From Crotalaria pallida (lineage: Eukaryota; Streptophyta; Magnoliopsida; Fabales; Fabaceae): a stretch of DNA of 64,000 bases. The stretch spans positions 25,847,501 to 25,911,500 of the forward strand of contig CM075654.1 in NCBI GenBank assembly GCA_037953625.1, read 5' to 3'. The translations under genes were made by a program, and so were the position numbers. Of the stretch, positions 30,501-41,600 are shown piece by piece. The notes beneath the pieces are model-generated. The model saw only the letters and a program-made list of their open reading frames with translations. It searched no databases and had not been told where the DNA came from. Positions within the stretch are counted from its first letter, which is position 1. The number at the start of each line of letters is the position of its first letter.

Positions 30501-31280
30501 TAACCTCATTTAGCATGCAAATGCTGAAAATAATTTGAAAAATCAACTGCCATCCCTCAAGGGGAAATTGGCATCCCTTTAGCCTCCGAAAGGAGGTGAC
30601 CCGTCAGGCTCGTGACGTTAAACAAGCGCTAGTTGGGAGGCAACCCAATGATTATTAGGTAGTTTTCCCTTAGTTTAGGTAGTGAGATTTTTAGTTTAGG
30701 TAATTAGTTTTTAGTGTAGGTAAATTTTTATATTTAATTTTCATATTTTTATTTTTTTCATTTTTATTTTTCATTAATATAAAAAAAGTGGTGTGTACAG
30801 GTGCCGCGCGCCTGGGCGCACAGATGCGCACGCTTGGGCGCACGCTGGGCGTAAAAGCACACGCCTGAGGGAGTCATCCCCCTCATTCTCCCATTTTCTT
30901 CAAATCATCTCATCCCTTTCAAAACCCTAAACCCCAAATTCTTAAAATTGCATCAAATCCTCCTCAAATCCTCAAATTCTTTCAACACTAATCAACAATC
31001 CTTCATTCTCTTATATTATTCTTCATTATTCTTTGGAGTTTTTGAAGATTTTCCCCATTCCCTCAGTCTTATTTCCAATTCGGTTTTCTTCTCATTCAAA
31101 GGCAAAGGACACGAATTTGTGCACAATTTTGGGTAAGAATCAGTTCTCTATACTCCCTGGTATTGTTTTAGTTTGATTTTGGAGTTAGGAGTTAGTGTAG
31201 TAGAGTTTGGTTCTAGAGCTATTTTAGTTGCCCACCAGGTGTTCGATCAATTGTCCCAAGTTGTTTTTGAGCTATTTAGG
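30501..31280 (+). other. Athila inter-ORF region replacing pol
   Basis: It contains a 'gttgggaggcaacccaatg' block (30633-30651), a sequence common after pol in Athila elements, T-rich stretches, and a small cluster of CGCCTGGGCG-type dyads at 30800-30870 like those in the LTRs. No ORF is supported. Confidence 0.55.
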
Positions 31281-32483
31281 ATGCCTAGAGGGAAGAGGCC
31301 AACAGTGGATAGTAGTAGTGATATGGGGAAGACCTTTGAGCATTCGAGGGTCTCCACCTATTATGAGGGGAAGATGGTGTGTCGAGGGGATAACTCTCGA
31401 GACGAGTATGTTGTATGATAGCGAGGGTCCTATGGGCCATCGAGTTGTGGGAGTTAGGGAGATAGAGGAGGTCAGGGAAACTCTGTAGATTAACCAGTGG
31501 TTAGCATGGGTTAGAGAACCGGATGAGGCAATTAGCAAATTCCTAGTTTGGGAGTTTTACGCTAATGCTTGGTGGAAAGCCTAGAGAGCTGAACTAGAGG
31601 GTAATGATAGGCGGGTCACTTATGTTAGAGGAGTGGAGGTTCCATATGATGCAGCCACTGTAGCTCGTGTCATGGGACTTCCCTTGTACCCACTGGATGC
31701 AGCACCTGCAATGTTTACTACAGACAGTTTTGACAATGAGGATGAGTACCCATTGGAGATGGTCAAGAGAGCTTTGTTTCTGCATGATAGAGATTGGAAC
31801 TTGTCCGTGGCTGGCACAGTCAAGCATGTGTATCAGAAATATCTGAAGGAAGCCGCTAGGTTTTGGGTTCGGTTTATTGTTCACAACTTGGACCCACACT
31901 CACATGATACAGAGGTGCAGCCGGGAGTGTGCAGGCTGATCTATGCCCTTCGTCAGGGGATTATAGTGGAAGCGGCATCGATCATTTCTGATCGTATGCA
32001 TCGCTTTGCTAGGAAGGAGACGAGGTATGTTGGTTTTCCGTGGGTTATTACACGGTTGTGCACTGTAGCTGGGGTTGATTTTCGAGCAGATGTGAGGGAT
32101 CTTAGACGGACTCCCAGGATGACCAAGGCCACGTGGGACTCATATATTGTTAGGGCTATAGAGACAGCCGGAGAGGGTCCACCACCACAACAGCAGCAGT
32201 TCGTCCTACCACCACCACAGCAGCACCATTCTAAGGCAGGACCTCCTGCCAGCCGGCGAGGCAGTCGGGCGGCATGGATGAGGCATTGGGTTGATGCAGC
32301 GTATGCTGCGTAGACAGAGCAAAGCAGTGGAGTTCCAGCGCAGAGAGATGCGTCGAAACCAAGCTAGGGATGTGGTTTTGAGAGATTGGAGATCAGCACA
32401 GGGCCTACCATACGATGTGCCTCCATACACTGAGGAGGATCATGGCCTGTTGGATTCTTCACCTGATGAGGATGATAGTTAGG
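31281..32483 (+). pseudogene. Athila 3' ORF of the plant-transposon-protein type
   Basis: An ATG at 31281 opens MPRGKRPTVDSSSD. The reading then moves between frames and meets stops near 31416, 31486 and 31581. The best open part is 31633-32313 (226 aa): EVPYDAATVARVMGLPLYP, HVYQKYLKEAARFWVRFIVHN, then VCRLIYALRQGIIVEAASII and VGFPWVITRLCTVAGV. This pattern resembles the 'putative plant transposon protein' family found in many Athila relatives (Transposase_32-like, named from memory). The C-terminal part is Q/P-rich, and a further basic frame (32291-32482) overlaps it. Its role is unknown. It sits where an env-like gene would be in other elements. It is broken here. Confidence 0.65.
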
Positions 32484-34105
32484 GGATGTAGTACTTTATT
32501 TTATTTATCAGATGTATTCCCTTTCCCTATTCAGACCGGTACTGTACCAACAAAAACATGTTTTGCTTTGTAGGACTTTTTCTTAGTTTTTATTGCATGA
32601 ATTATTCTATTCATTTTTTTTTGCATCTGGATATATGTTGAAGATTGTAACAGGTGTGAGTTGATGTCTCCCCCATGAGAGGTGTTATTTTTGGCACTTG
32701 TTTCTAACGACCTGCAGGTATTAAGTTTGGGGGAGAATCTTCTCATTTTTGTTAGTGATGAGTGTTTTGATGCGGATGTGAAAGGGAAGTGTTCTGAAAT
32801 TTTCTGTGTAGTTTTTTTATTTTGTAGTTTAGGTTAGTTTAGTTTGCTTGAGGACAAGCCAACCTCTAAGTTTGGGGGAGTGGACAAAATAAAAAAATTT
32901 CAGACTTGAATTTTTCTCCCATTTTTGGTGTTGGTTTGTGTCTTGGGTATGAGTAGGTAATTATTCTAGACTTAGGACTGTTTTTCTGATGATAGGTGTA
33001 AATACTTAGTTTAGGATTAGACTCATTGACTTTTTACACTAATTGATTCAGCTGTAAATATTTTTGAAATCTGGTTATTTTGACAAACTTTTTCAGAATT
33101 TGTAATTAGTGAACTGACCTTTAGCCTAGTGAGATTTTGAGCCTAAACATTGATGGGGTATGATTTATTGAATATTTGATTTGAGACCCCTATTTCTTTC
33201 ATGAGTGTGTTCCCTTTGATTTTGTGTTCTAGAACTCGACCGGTGACCATTTTGAGATTGATAATTGATTGCATGCATTAAGATGATTAAGGCAGTTAGG
33301 ATGTGTTTTTGTGGCCTTCAACTGATTTGAATTGTTATATATTTCCTTTAGTTGCCCATTTTGAGCCTAATGAATTATGATTTTTCTTTGGTACCCTACA
33401 TTGATTGCATATTTTTTGTGAGTACCTTAGAAATTTTGAATGAGCAATTTAGAGGAATGAATAAGAAAAATTGAATGAATGGTATTGAGTGTTGTGAATC
33501 TACTTCTCTTCCATGAATGAAATAAATGAAAAATAAAAAGAAAAGAAATTTGGAAGAGAGTAGAAGTGAAAAAAGTGAAAAGAAAAGAAGTATGCAATTG
33601 ATTGTGAGTTGAGTTGTGCCTTTGTGGTATTTATTGATCATTCATAATTTTTGAGGGAAATTTGTTTTTGCATTTTAGCCCTTAGTTTTGTCATTTCTTT
33701 CTTTTATCCCCCTGACACTTTTAGCCATGGCCTCATTACAAACAAATTAAAGACCTTTTGATTTTTGTGTGCATTCAATAATTTCAGTGGAGATTTGGGT
33801 CTATGGTCAAGCATATGGTAACACATTGTCAATGTATGAACTTGAGTGCAATTGATATAACCCTTGATACACATGAGAGATATACACTGAGAGGTTGAGA
33901 GTGTTCACTAGTTTTGAGTTCTGATTGGGTTTGTTTCTTTAACCAGTTTTTTGAATTTGTGAATAGCTTATGAAAATAAGTGTCTGAGTCTGTGAGCTGA
34001 AGTTCTAGATTAGGTGTGTACATTTTGATTTAGAGGGTAGTCTTTTGTTTTAGAGTTTTTATTTTACTTTTGCCTGGGACATGCAAAATGCTAAGTTTGG
34101 GGGAG
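32484..34105 (+). other. Athila 3' non-coding region with repeated polypurine motifs
   Basis: About 1.6 kb without a credible gene. The 13-mer AAGTTTGGGGGAG occurs three times: 32723-32735, 32868-32880 and 34093-34105. The last abuts the 3' LTR and is the working polypurine tract; the others are look-alikes. ORFs at 32531, 33396 and 33829 on the minus strand are T/A-rich chance frames. Confidence 0.7.
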
Positions 34106-35410
34106 TGATTTGGGTCTAATATATGATGTTTTTGGGCTTGATTTCACTTCCTTTTGCTATGGTTTTGGCTTGTTTCTCTTATAAATATAGGTTGTTTTTG
34201 TTAAGTTTAGGATTTTTATTAGAAGTAGAGTCCTTTGAATGTTTTGATCCGTTTTGGGTATGTTTCAGGTACTTTTTGCACTTAATTGGAGAAAATAATA
34301 TTGGAGCTGGAAAGAGCATAAGAATACCTTGAAAGTGACACCAGAACGGAGAGAAATGGAGTTGGAAAATGCATCACACACCCAGGCGCATGGATTGCGC
34401 GCCCAAGCGCGCGTGCATCGCTAATCCCTGTTCATCAGATGGGGTGCGCCCAGGCGTGTGACCCTATACGCCCAAGCGCACATGACTTGTGGAGGCCCAA
34501 TTGGGCTATTTTCAGAGTGTTTTTGAAGGATTCTGTTAGAATTGAGTGTATTATTATTTATATTAGGATTAGGATTAGTGACTAGGTCAGCAGCTATGGT
34601 AGAAGGGAGATTACACAGTTTGGAAGCAATTTGAAGGAGGAACCCAGTGAAGATTGAAGATTCAGATAATTTTTAGTGGTAATTTAGGAATGAATTCCAT
34701 TATTTCAGTTTTGTTTCTTCCTTCTATGATGTGTAACTAAAACCCTTGTGCTAGGGACATGGTGGATTTGCATGGATAATTTGTTTTAATTTATGAATTA
34801 GTGTTTTTCCAGTTTTAAATCATGTGTTTGATTGTGTTTTTAGTGTTATGCATGAACTTGATCAAGTTGTGTTTTGGATCTCTAAATCTTAAATTGGAAA
34901 ATTAGGATTTAGAATAGGTCTTGCAATCAAACAGTATAATTATCCAACTTGTAGGAATACTTTTGGATTCTTATGCAACTTTTCATAAATTCACTACTCT
35001 AATTAAGGTTATTCAATAATGGTTTAATTTCTTAAGGAATTAAGAGTTATCAAATTGGATAATAAACAGTAATTACATAAGATGAATCTAGTAATTGCTA
35101 ATTTAGGAGTTTGTTCTTGATTTAAAAGGAAAAACAATAATTCAGAATTAATTAATGATGCTTGCAATGAAACTAAGTTCCTAACCACTTTTCTTCCACT
35201 GCAACTTTATTATTTTATTTTTTAGTATTTTATTTTATTTTTAATTTTATTTCAAAATCAGATTTAAAAAGTAATTTTATTTAATAGATTGGACTTAGAA
35301 TTACTCTTAGGTGAAAGTAATTGAACAATTTGCAATCCTCGTAGGACGATAATTTCACTTTCATTATATTACTATTGTATGATCTAGTATACTTGCTAGA
35401 GAGTCCAACA
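34106..35410 (+). repeat. 3' LTR of the Athila element
   Basis: This 1305 bp LTR pairs with 9993-11308 and is followed by the ATCGC duplication. Confidence 0.95.
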
Positions 35411-35415
35411 ATCGC

Positions 35416-36854
35416 CCTCCACTCCTGGCAAAGACCAAACCGGGAGTAAGTGCCCCTCAACCAATTGCTTGCATAATACTTCACCCCAGTATGGAGTTCC
35501 ACATACAACTTGGTTTGATTCGTCCAAGTTGGCTATAGCAGGGACTACCTTCAACCGATCAATGAAGTGCCTAAGTGACCGATAGAATTATTATGGTCCA
35601 CGTAGAACCGACCCCCAACACGGTTAGCAAATTCTGGCCCTGTGGCGGTTCTAGGTTCTCCAATAATAATTCTCGCGTTTGTTTCAATAACACAACCTAG
35701 TCACTATGTTACTCACAATATCATGTCATGCCTTTCCCATACCCTAACGTTCACCTTTTCACCATGTATGATGCATGTCCTATTCCCTTTCCAATTGAGT
35801 TTGAATCTTTTAATTTAAAAATACGATTTATTTGATACAAATTCAAGTGGAAAGTCCACTAACCTAACTTTTGTGCCTAACTGTTCGATAAGGACTTAGC
35901 CTTGGAAATCACCTCAAATCAATACATAATTAATAATACACTAATCATTTACATACTTAATTAATCAATCAACATACTTGACAAATATAATCAACATATA
36001 TCCGTCATGTATAAACAAGTATCTATCAATTCAAAGGATATAACTATAATTCAAATCCAATTACTTCTAAGCTATTCATTCACACATATAAGAATATTCC
36101 TATTATTATTATTAAATCTCTTTCTTAATTTAAGCCAAACAACTCCCTCTTACCTTTGGTTAGAGGAGAAGGAAGGAGGTAGAGAGAGAAAGCTCATCTC
36201 TTGAAGCTTTGAGACCATCATCCTTTGCTTCCTTTCTTGTTCTAAGCTTCCCTCAATTCTTCTAGTCTCTATTCCTCTATTCTATGTCTCCTAGGTGGAA
36301 ATCTTATAATGATATGGGGCTAGGGTTATGGTAGCGAGATGGGGGAGATTGGGGTTTTGAGAGAAGTGGTTAAATTTGAGAGATTATGCAAGAGATTGAG
36401 TATGTATGTGAAATATGGATTTGATTTTGTTGATTAATTTGGCCATAAATGAAGGAAATTGAAGGAGATTCCGATTTTGGGTGAGAAAGGGATGAGGAAA
36501 ACCTAATTTTCCTCTCCCAATTGGTTGAATTCTTTATATAGTCCGACGCGCGCTTGAGCGAGCTAAGGCTCGCGCTTGAGCACATTTACGTGTCAGTCAT
36601 CTACACTTCAGGCGTGCTTGAGCGCGTGCAACATCCTAACTTCCTGTGGCAACAGTACCATGGCGCGCTTGAGCGCACGATTGACCTGCTTGAGGGTGCC
36701 TACTGCACCATTTTTCCTAGTTTTTGCACCTTTTCATCTCCTAATTGATTCTAATTCATTTTAAACACCTTTCCAAACATAGAATAGGTTGAAAAACATC
36801 AAGATCCTAATTTTTATTATTTCTTACTTGGGAGTAAAATTTAGGATGTTACAA
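35416..36854 (-). repeat. truncated TGTAACATCC-class LTR
   Basis: The right end reverse-complements to TGTAACATCCTAAATTTTAC, the opening of this LTR class. Inside are a GA-rich block (36140-36480) and a cluster of GCGCTTGAGCGC dyads (36545-36700), as in the solo LTR at 7257-9550. It stops at the Athila border. The sequence on the other side of Athila (9556-9987) does not look like the rest of it. Confidence 0.6.
36545..36700. repeat. cluster of CGCTTGAGCG dyads
   Basis: Four to five copies of CGCTTGAGCG or one-base variants lie within 160 bp of the LTR fragment. Confidence 0.75.
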
Positions 36855-37400
36855 TGGTCATGCGAGGGTAATGGTGGCTAGGGTGGTTACTATGATGGTG
36901 GTTGGGTGGTGGTGATCCGAGTGGTGATGATAGTGGTACAGGGAGGAGGGGCAATGGTAGCAAGTGAGAATGTGGTGGCGGTTGGGGTGGCTAGAACGTG
37001 GTGGTGGTTATCATCAGGATGGTAGAGATTAGGGTGGTTGTGGTGGTCATGAAGGTGGTTGGGGTTTAGGCAGTCACTATGGTGTTAGTTGGATGACAGT
37101 CAAGGTGGTAGTGGTGACCGCAACGATTATGGTAGTGGGAGAATTGATGATGATAACGATGATGGTTGACTGACATAAAAGATGAGGTGGTATAAGTTTG
37201 CAACTTAAAATTGAAATTATGAAACCATTATTTGTTGTTATTTTGAAAATAAAGGTGAAATTGTTCTGAAAATAATTAAAAACTCATTTCAGCTCAAATT
37301 TTGTTAAACATGCTTTATTTTGAAAATACAATTTTGAAACAAAAAACGAGAAGCTCGCAACCACCCCGAACAAGCCTTAGTTTCGTAGACCTAAAGATGA
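36855..37400. other. G-rich spacer upstream of the helicase gene
   Basis: From 36860 to 37170 the plus strand is low-complexity GGTGGT/GATGGT sequence. The rest to 37400 is A/T-rich with nothing recognisable. No gene is seen. Confidence 0.6.
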
Positions 37401-37403
37401 GGC

Positions 37404-37470
37404 TTAGCCCAAATAAAAATTATTTGGGCCTCTTTTGTATAAAAAAGCCCAATTATTCACTATAGACTAG
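37404..37470 (+). promoter_or_regulatory. core promoter of the RH20-type gene
   Basis: A TATA box TATAAAAA lies at 37438-37445, about 120 bp before the ATG. Three site II-like motifs surround it: AGCCCA at 37406-37411, TGGGCC at 37425-37430 and AGCCCA at 37446-37451. The first two lie in an inverted repeat (GCCCAAATA / TATTTGGGC). TGGGCY motifs bind TCP factors in promoters of growth, ribosome and RNA-processing genes. The transcription start is inferred near 37470. Confidence 0.6.
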
Positions 37471-37566
37471 AGAGAAGCTAAAAAAGCTTTCTTCCTTTTC
37501 CAATTTCCACTAGCTGCAGCAGGACGAACCAGACTTGGGTTGTAAAAAGCATATACCTACAGCACC

Positions 37567-38588
37567 ATGAGCCGCTACGACAGCCGCTCCGGCGACCCCA
37601 CTTCCTACCGTGACCGGCGGAGGTAACTTCCCCCACCGTTTAACTCTTAACTTTAATTTTTTCCATCACTCTTCTTCTCATACATACATGCCTCCTTTTT
37701 TATGTTATAATCAAAGTTGTTCTCTTTCTGCTTAATCGTTTTCTACAGCGCCTAGTTTTGTTTAGTTTGCATGCCATTAAGTAAAAAGTCACAAATTTAC
37801 GTTATCTATAGTTGATATTGGCATTTGGCAACTACAGTAACCCCTAAATCAATTTACCCAGTTTTTATCTCCTGCTCAATCTTCTTTATTAGTTGAATTG
37901 ATTTGTAACTTTTTAGGGTTTGTCTATGTATGAAAAATTTCAGCCTTTAGTTTAGTTTAGTTCATTTTCTTGGGGCCAATGGTATCTTCACTGAATGTTC
38001 CGGTGTCAGTAAACTCGGTCTATATATCGATTACTATGTTAGTCTCATTTTCAAGGTCGTTTTCCGAAAGTATATGCATTAGAGAGAAAGTTGGAAAAGC
38101 ACCTGTTGTAGAAAAAAAATTCGTACATGTGGTTTGTGCACATGTGAAGAAGGTTGTATAGCCCAACCGATAGCAAAAGCGAGGACTAATTGCTAACCTG
38201 TGGCGGATCTTGACCTGATGTTTAGGGGGTGCTGTTAATAATGTAAGACACATGCATGAATGGTGGCTCTAGGAGCATGAACAAAAAATTATGGTTGAAT
38301 CAAATATTTTAAAAATGATTGTGTTCAACAAGTAATGTGGTTTGCCTTGGTGGTTTTTGAATTGCTATGTGGCTTCCAAGTCAAAGGATGGATTCTCCTT
38401 TAACCAGCATCATTTTGCCAATTTTAACTCACATTAATAATAAGACGAAAATTAAAATTAGAGTATTGCAGAAGGTGGGATAAATTAGAGTATTGCAGAA
38501 GGTGGGAATCGAACACGCAGTGCCACCTTCCAAGACCAAATTGATAACCATTGAGGCAATTCACTTAGCATGCTATAAAATGTAATCA

Positions 38589-38627
<39 letters not shown>

Positions 38628-41600
38628 TATATATATATATATATATTTAAAGTTTCAGGTCCCACCTGCTCCCAAGAAGCTCCGCCATTGAGGCTAACTA
38701 TAAGAAGCGACTCCTAAAAGAAGACTAAAAGAAACATAACATTTTCATTCATTGATGATAACATAGATGGTACAATGCTTAAATAGGAAAGGAACCCTAA
38801 ATCACTACCAAGATCACCCGTACAAGTAGCATGATCACATAACTAGGAATATTTCAGCAGCAATATTAATTAACTCTTTATTTATTTAATTACTTATAGT
38901 CATCCTTCCCCTTTTCTAATTGACCTAATAGCCCCATCTTACTCTTAATGGGCTTATCAACCGATCAGAGACCAAGAAAAATTATAAACAAAACCATTGA
39001 GAAGGCTTTAAATGTCAATGGTTTGTTTATAGGCATGATTTACGGTAGAACATTATGGTGTTGTTTGATCCAAGTAGCCAACCCTACCTTGTGAGAGAAG
39101 GCTTGGTTGTTGTGGGTTTATGCTATACTTGTTTGATTTAAAAAGAGAATTTTGCTGAATTGCTTTGTATGTTTTCTTAGTGATTCTGGGCTAGGCGCAC
39201 CTTCAGGGTATGGTGGTTCAGTACACTCTTCATCAAGTAAGAAGGATCATGATGATGATGGTGGGTCACCTAGGAAGCTCAATTTGGATGGGTTGCCTCA
39301 TTTTGAGAAAAATTTCTACTCCGAGTCACCGGCAGTCAGGGCAATGACTGAGGATGAGGTTAATGAGTATCGGCGGCAGAGGGAAATAACAGTTGAAGGC
39401 CGAGATGTCCCAAAACCTGTGAAGAATTTTATTGATGTTGGTTTTCCAGGTTGACAGTTTCTGTTTCTCGTTTGTTTTAATCAGTTTTGATGCACCCTTT
39501 TTAGCTTAAAGCACATAAATCCTCTTTTATTTATTATTCAATGTTTTCCACTTGTTTCATGTTGCACAAAGCCATGTCAAGAACTGGTAATTCGGAGGGA
39601 TTATTGGTTATAATAGTCCTGATTTGTTGTAGAAAGTAGGATTTTAATTTTAACTTTAGTACTGTGATGGTGAAGTGAGTTTGAGATTGAGTATGAATTT
39701 GGGGTTTAGTCCTATAGGTATGATGGTCCAGCAAAATAATGTGCTAAAAGGGGTCCCCTAATGATTGACGAATCAGTTCACTTATCTTATTCCGAAGACA
39801 GTATGTGATTTCATTAGATTGAAGTGGTGTACACTTATATTTGAAGAAAATAAGCCAAAAGAAAAGAGATCATTTTGTATGGAAATTAATTGATGACACA
39901 TGTATTGTTATCTTGAGAAAACTTTTGCGAGAATATGGAAGGCCTTGTTTTGAGATAACTTACTGATTTTGCAATCTTGATTTAACCCAGAATATGTTAT
40001 TCAAGAAATTGACAAAGCTGGCTTTACCGAACCTACACCCATTCAATCTCAAGGCTGGCCAATGGCTTTGAAGGGGCGTGATCTAATAGGAATTGCAGAA
40101 ACAGGATCAGGGAAGACACTTGCTTACCTGTTGCCTGCCATAGTGCATGTTAATGCTCAGCCGATTCTCGGTAAGGAAATATGGAAATGACTGAGATGAT
40201 TGGGTTTCGTATTAGATGAACGAGAGTGTTTCTTTGTCTCTGCTACCTTGTCTAATAATTAATTAACAATATTTTCAGATCCTGGAGATGGACCGATTGT
40301 GTTAGTTTTGGCTCCAACTCGTGAACTTGCTGTCCAAATTCAACAAGAGGCTACTAAATTTGGTGCCTCGTCAAGGATTAAGAGTACTTGTATCTATGGT
40401 GGGGTTCCAAAGGGACCTCAGGTGCGTGATCTCCAGAAAGGTATGTGTTGAAGTAATTATTAAATGACATGATATTGATTAAATAACTTACCAATTGATT
40501 GCTACCTCTTTTTACATTTTTGTGTTTATCATAATTTTGAATTTGATTGTGTGTTTCTGTTGATTTTTGTGGTTAGGTGTTGAAATTGTAATTGCCACTC
40601 CGGGAAGGTTAATTGATATGCTCGAGTCAAATCATACTAACTTACGGAGGGTCACATACCTTGTATTGGATGAAGCTGATAGGATGTTGGATATGGGTTT
40701 TGACCCTCAGATACGGAAGATTGTCTCCCAGGTTGGCTTTATTCTATTGTTTGATCAAAATTTTGAATTAGTATACTTCCAAGGAATGGCTTAATAGGTT
40801 TTTCTTTTTTCTTTTTTTTTCCTGTAGTCAAGTTGCTCATCTTGAGGCGTCATTTGTTTGCTCAGTTCACTCTTCCTCCTATGTTGCTAATCCATTTTCA
40901 ATCAGGGGTGGAGCTATGTTGTTGGGTTTCAGCCCCCCTCCACTCCAACCCAATATTGTTTTTTAAAAGATATAATTTTATTTGATTTTGTTTATTAAAA
41001 AGTTCTAATTTGGTTCTCTAACTAAAGTACTTGCTCTGCCCCTGTTTCCACTGAATTTCAGTTGAATTAGAAAAGGCAGATTCTTAAATCTGCAGATTTA
41101 CATTTTTTTATTCTCCATGGCACCTGATTATTGTTTGGCTTTTGTTTTATGTAGATTCGTCCAGACCGTCAAACTTTGTATTGGAGTGCTACCTGGCCAA
41201 AGGAGGTTGAACAATTGTCAAGAAAGTTCCTTTATAACCCATACAAAGTAAGATTTTTCACATTTTGACTTGTTATTGTATTTTTAAATTTCATTGATGT
41301 TTATATTTTGAAATTTGTAATTTGTAATTTCAAAGGATGTGTCATGTACTCCTGTGTGATTTTGTTCATGCATATGTTGATTTGGAGGGTTTTAGGTAGG
41401 GAAGGGGGAAAAGAGATAGCAAAGACCGATGTTATAAATTGCGGTTGCAGTTACTCTGCTTTTATCACAATTGCAGCCGTCTGGTCCCGAAACAGTTGAG
41501 GAGGCTACCGAAACCTTTGTTTGAAACACCGGCAGAGACTCAGAAGAAATAGATTTATGTTGATTTGATGTGATGCAACAACCCCCCACCCCCTGCGAGT

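Larger units (their letters stand above)
9993..35410 (+). mobile_element. Athila-lineage Ty3 retrotransposon, non-autonomous, with two nested elements
   Basis: The two LTRs (9993-11308 and 34106-35410) start TGATTTGGGTC and end GAGTCCAACA. They are flanked by the 5 bp ATCGC (9988-9992 and 35411-35415). A PBS with the Athila-type sequence TGGCGCCGTTGCCGGGGA follows the left LTR, and a TTTGGGGGAG polypurine tract precedes the right one. Removing the nested copia (11614-17461) and Tat (19221-30200) insertions and one duplication each leaves about 8.6 kb. The order is LTR, gag, protease remnant, a short non-coding gap, a plant-transposon-like ORF, a long 3' region, LTR. RT, RNase H and integrase are missing, and gag and protease carry stops and frameshifts. 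It depends on other elements for mobility and is now dead. Confidence 0.93.

Noticed and set aside
33829..34332. Small ORFs next to the Athila 3' LTR as possible env remnants
   Set aside because: They are A/T-driven frames without membrane segments or similarity, and one runs into the LTR.
36855..37170. GGT-rich tract as a possible glycine-rich protein gene
   Set aside because: Frames are interrupted and no start, splice site or signal peptide fits; it looks like simple-sequence DNA.
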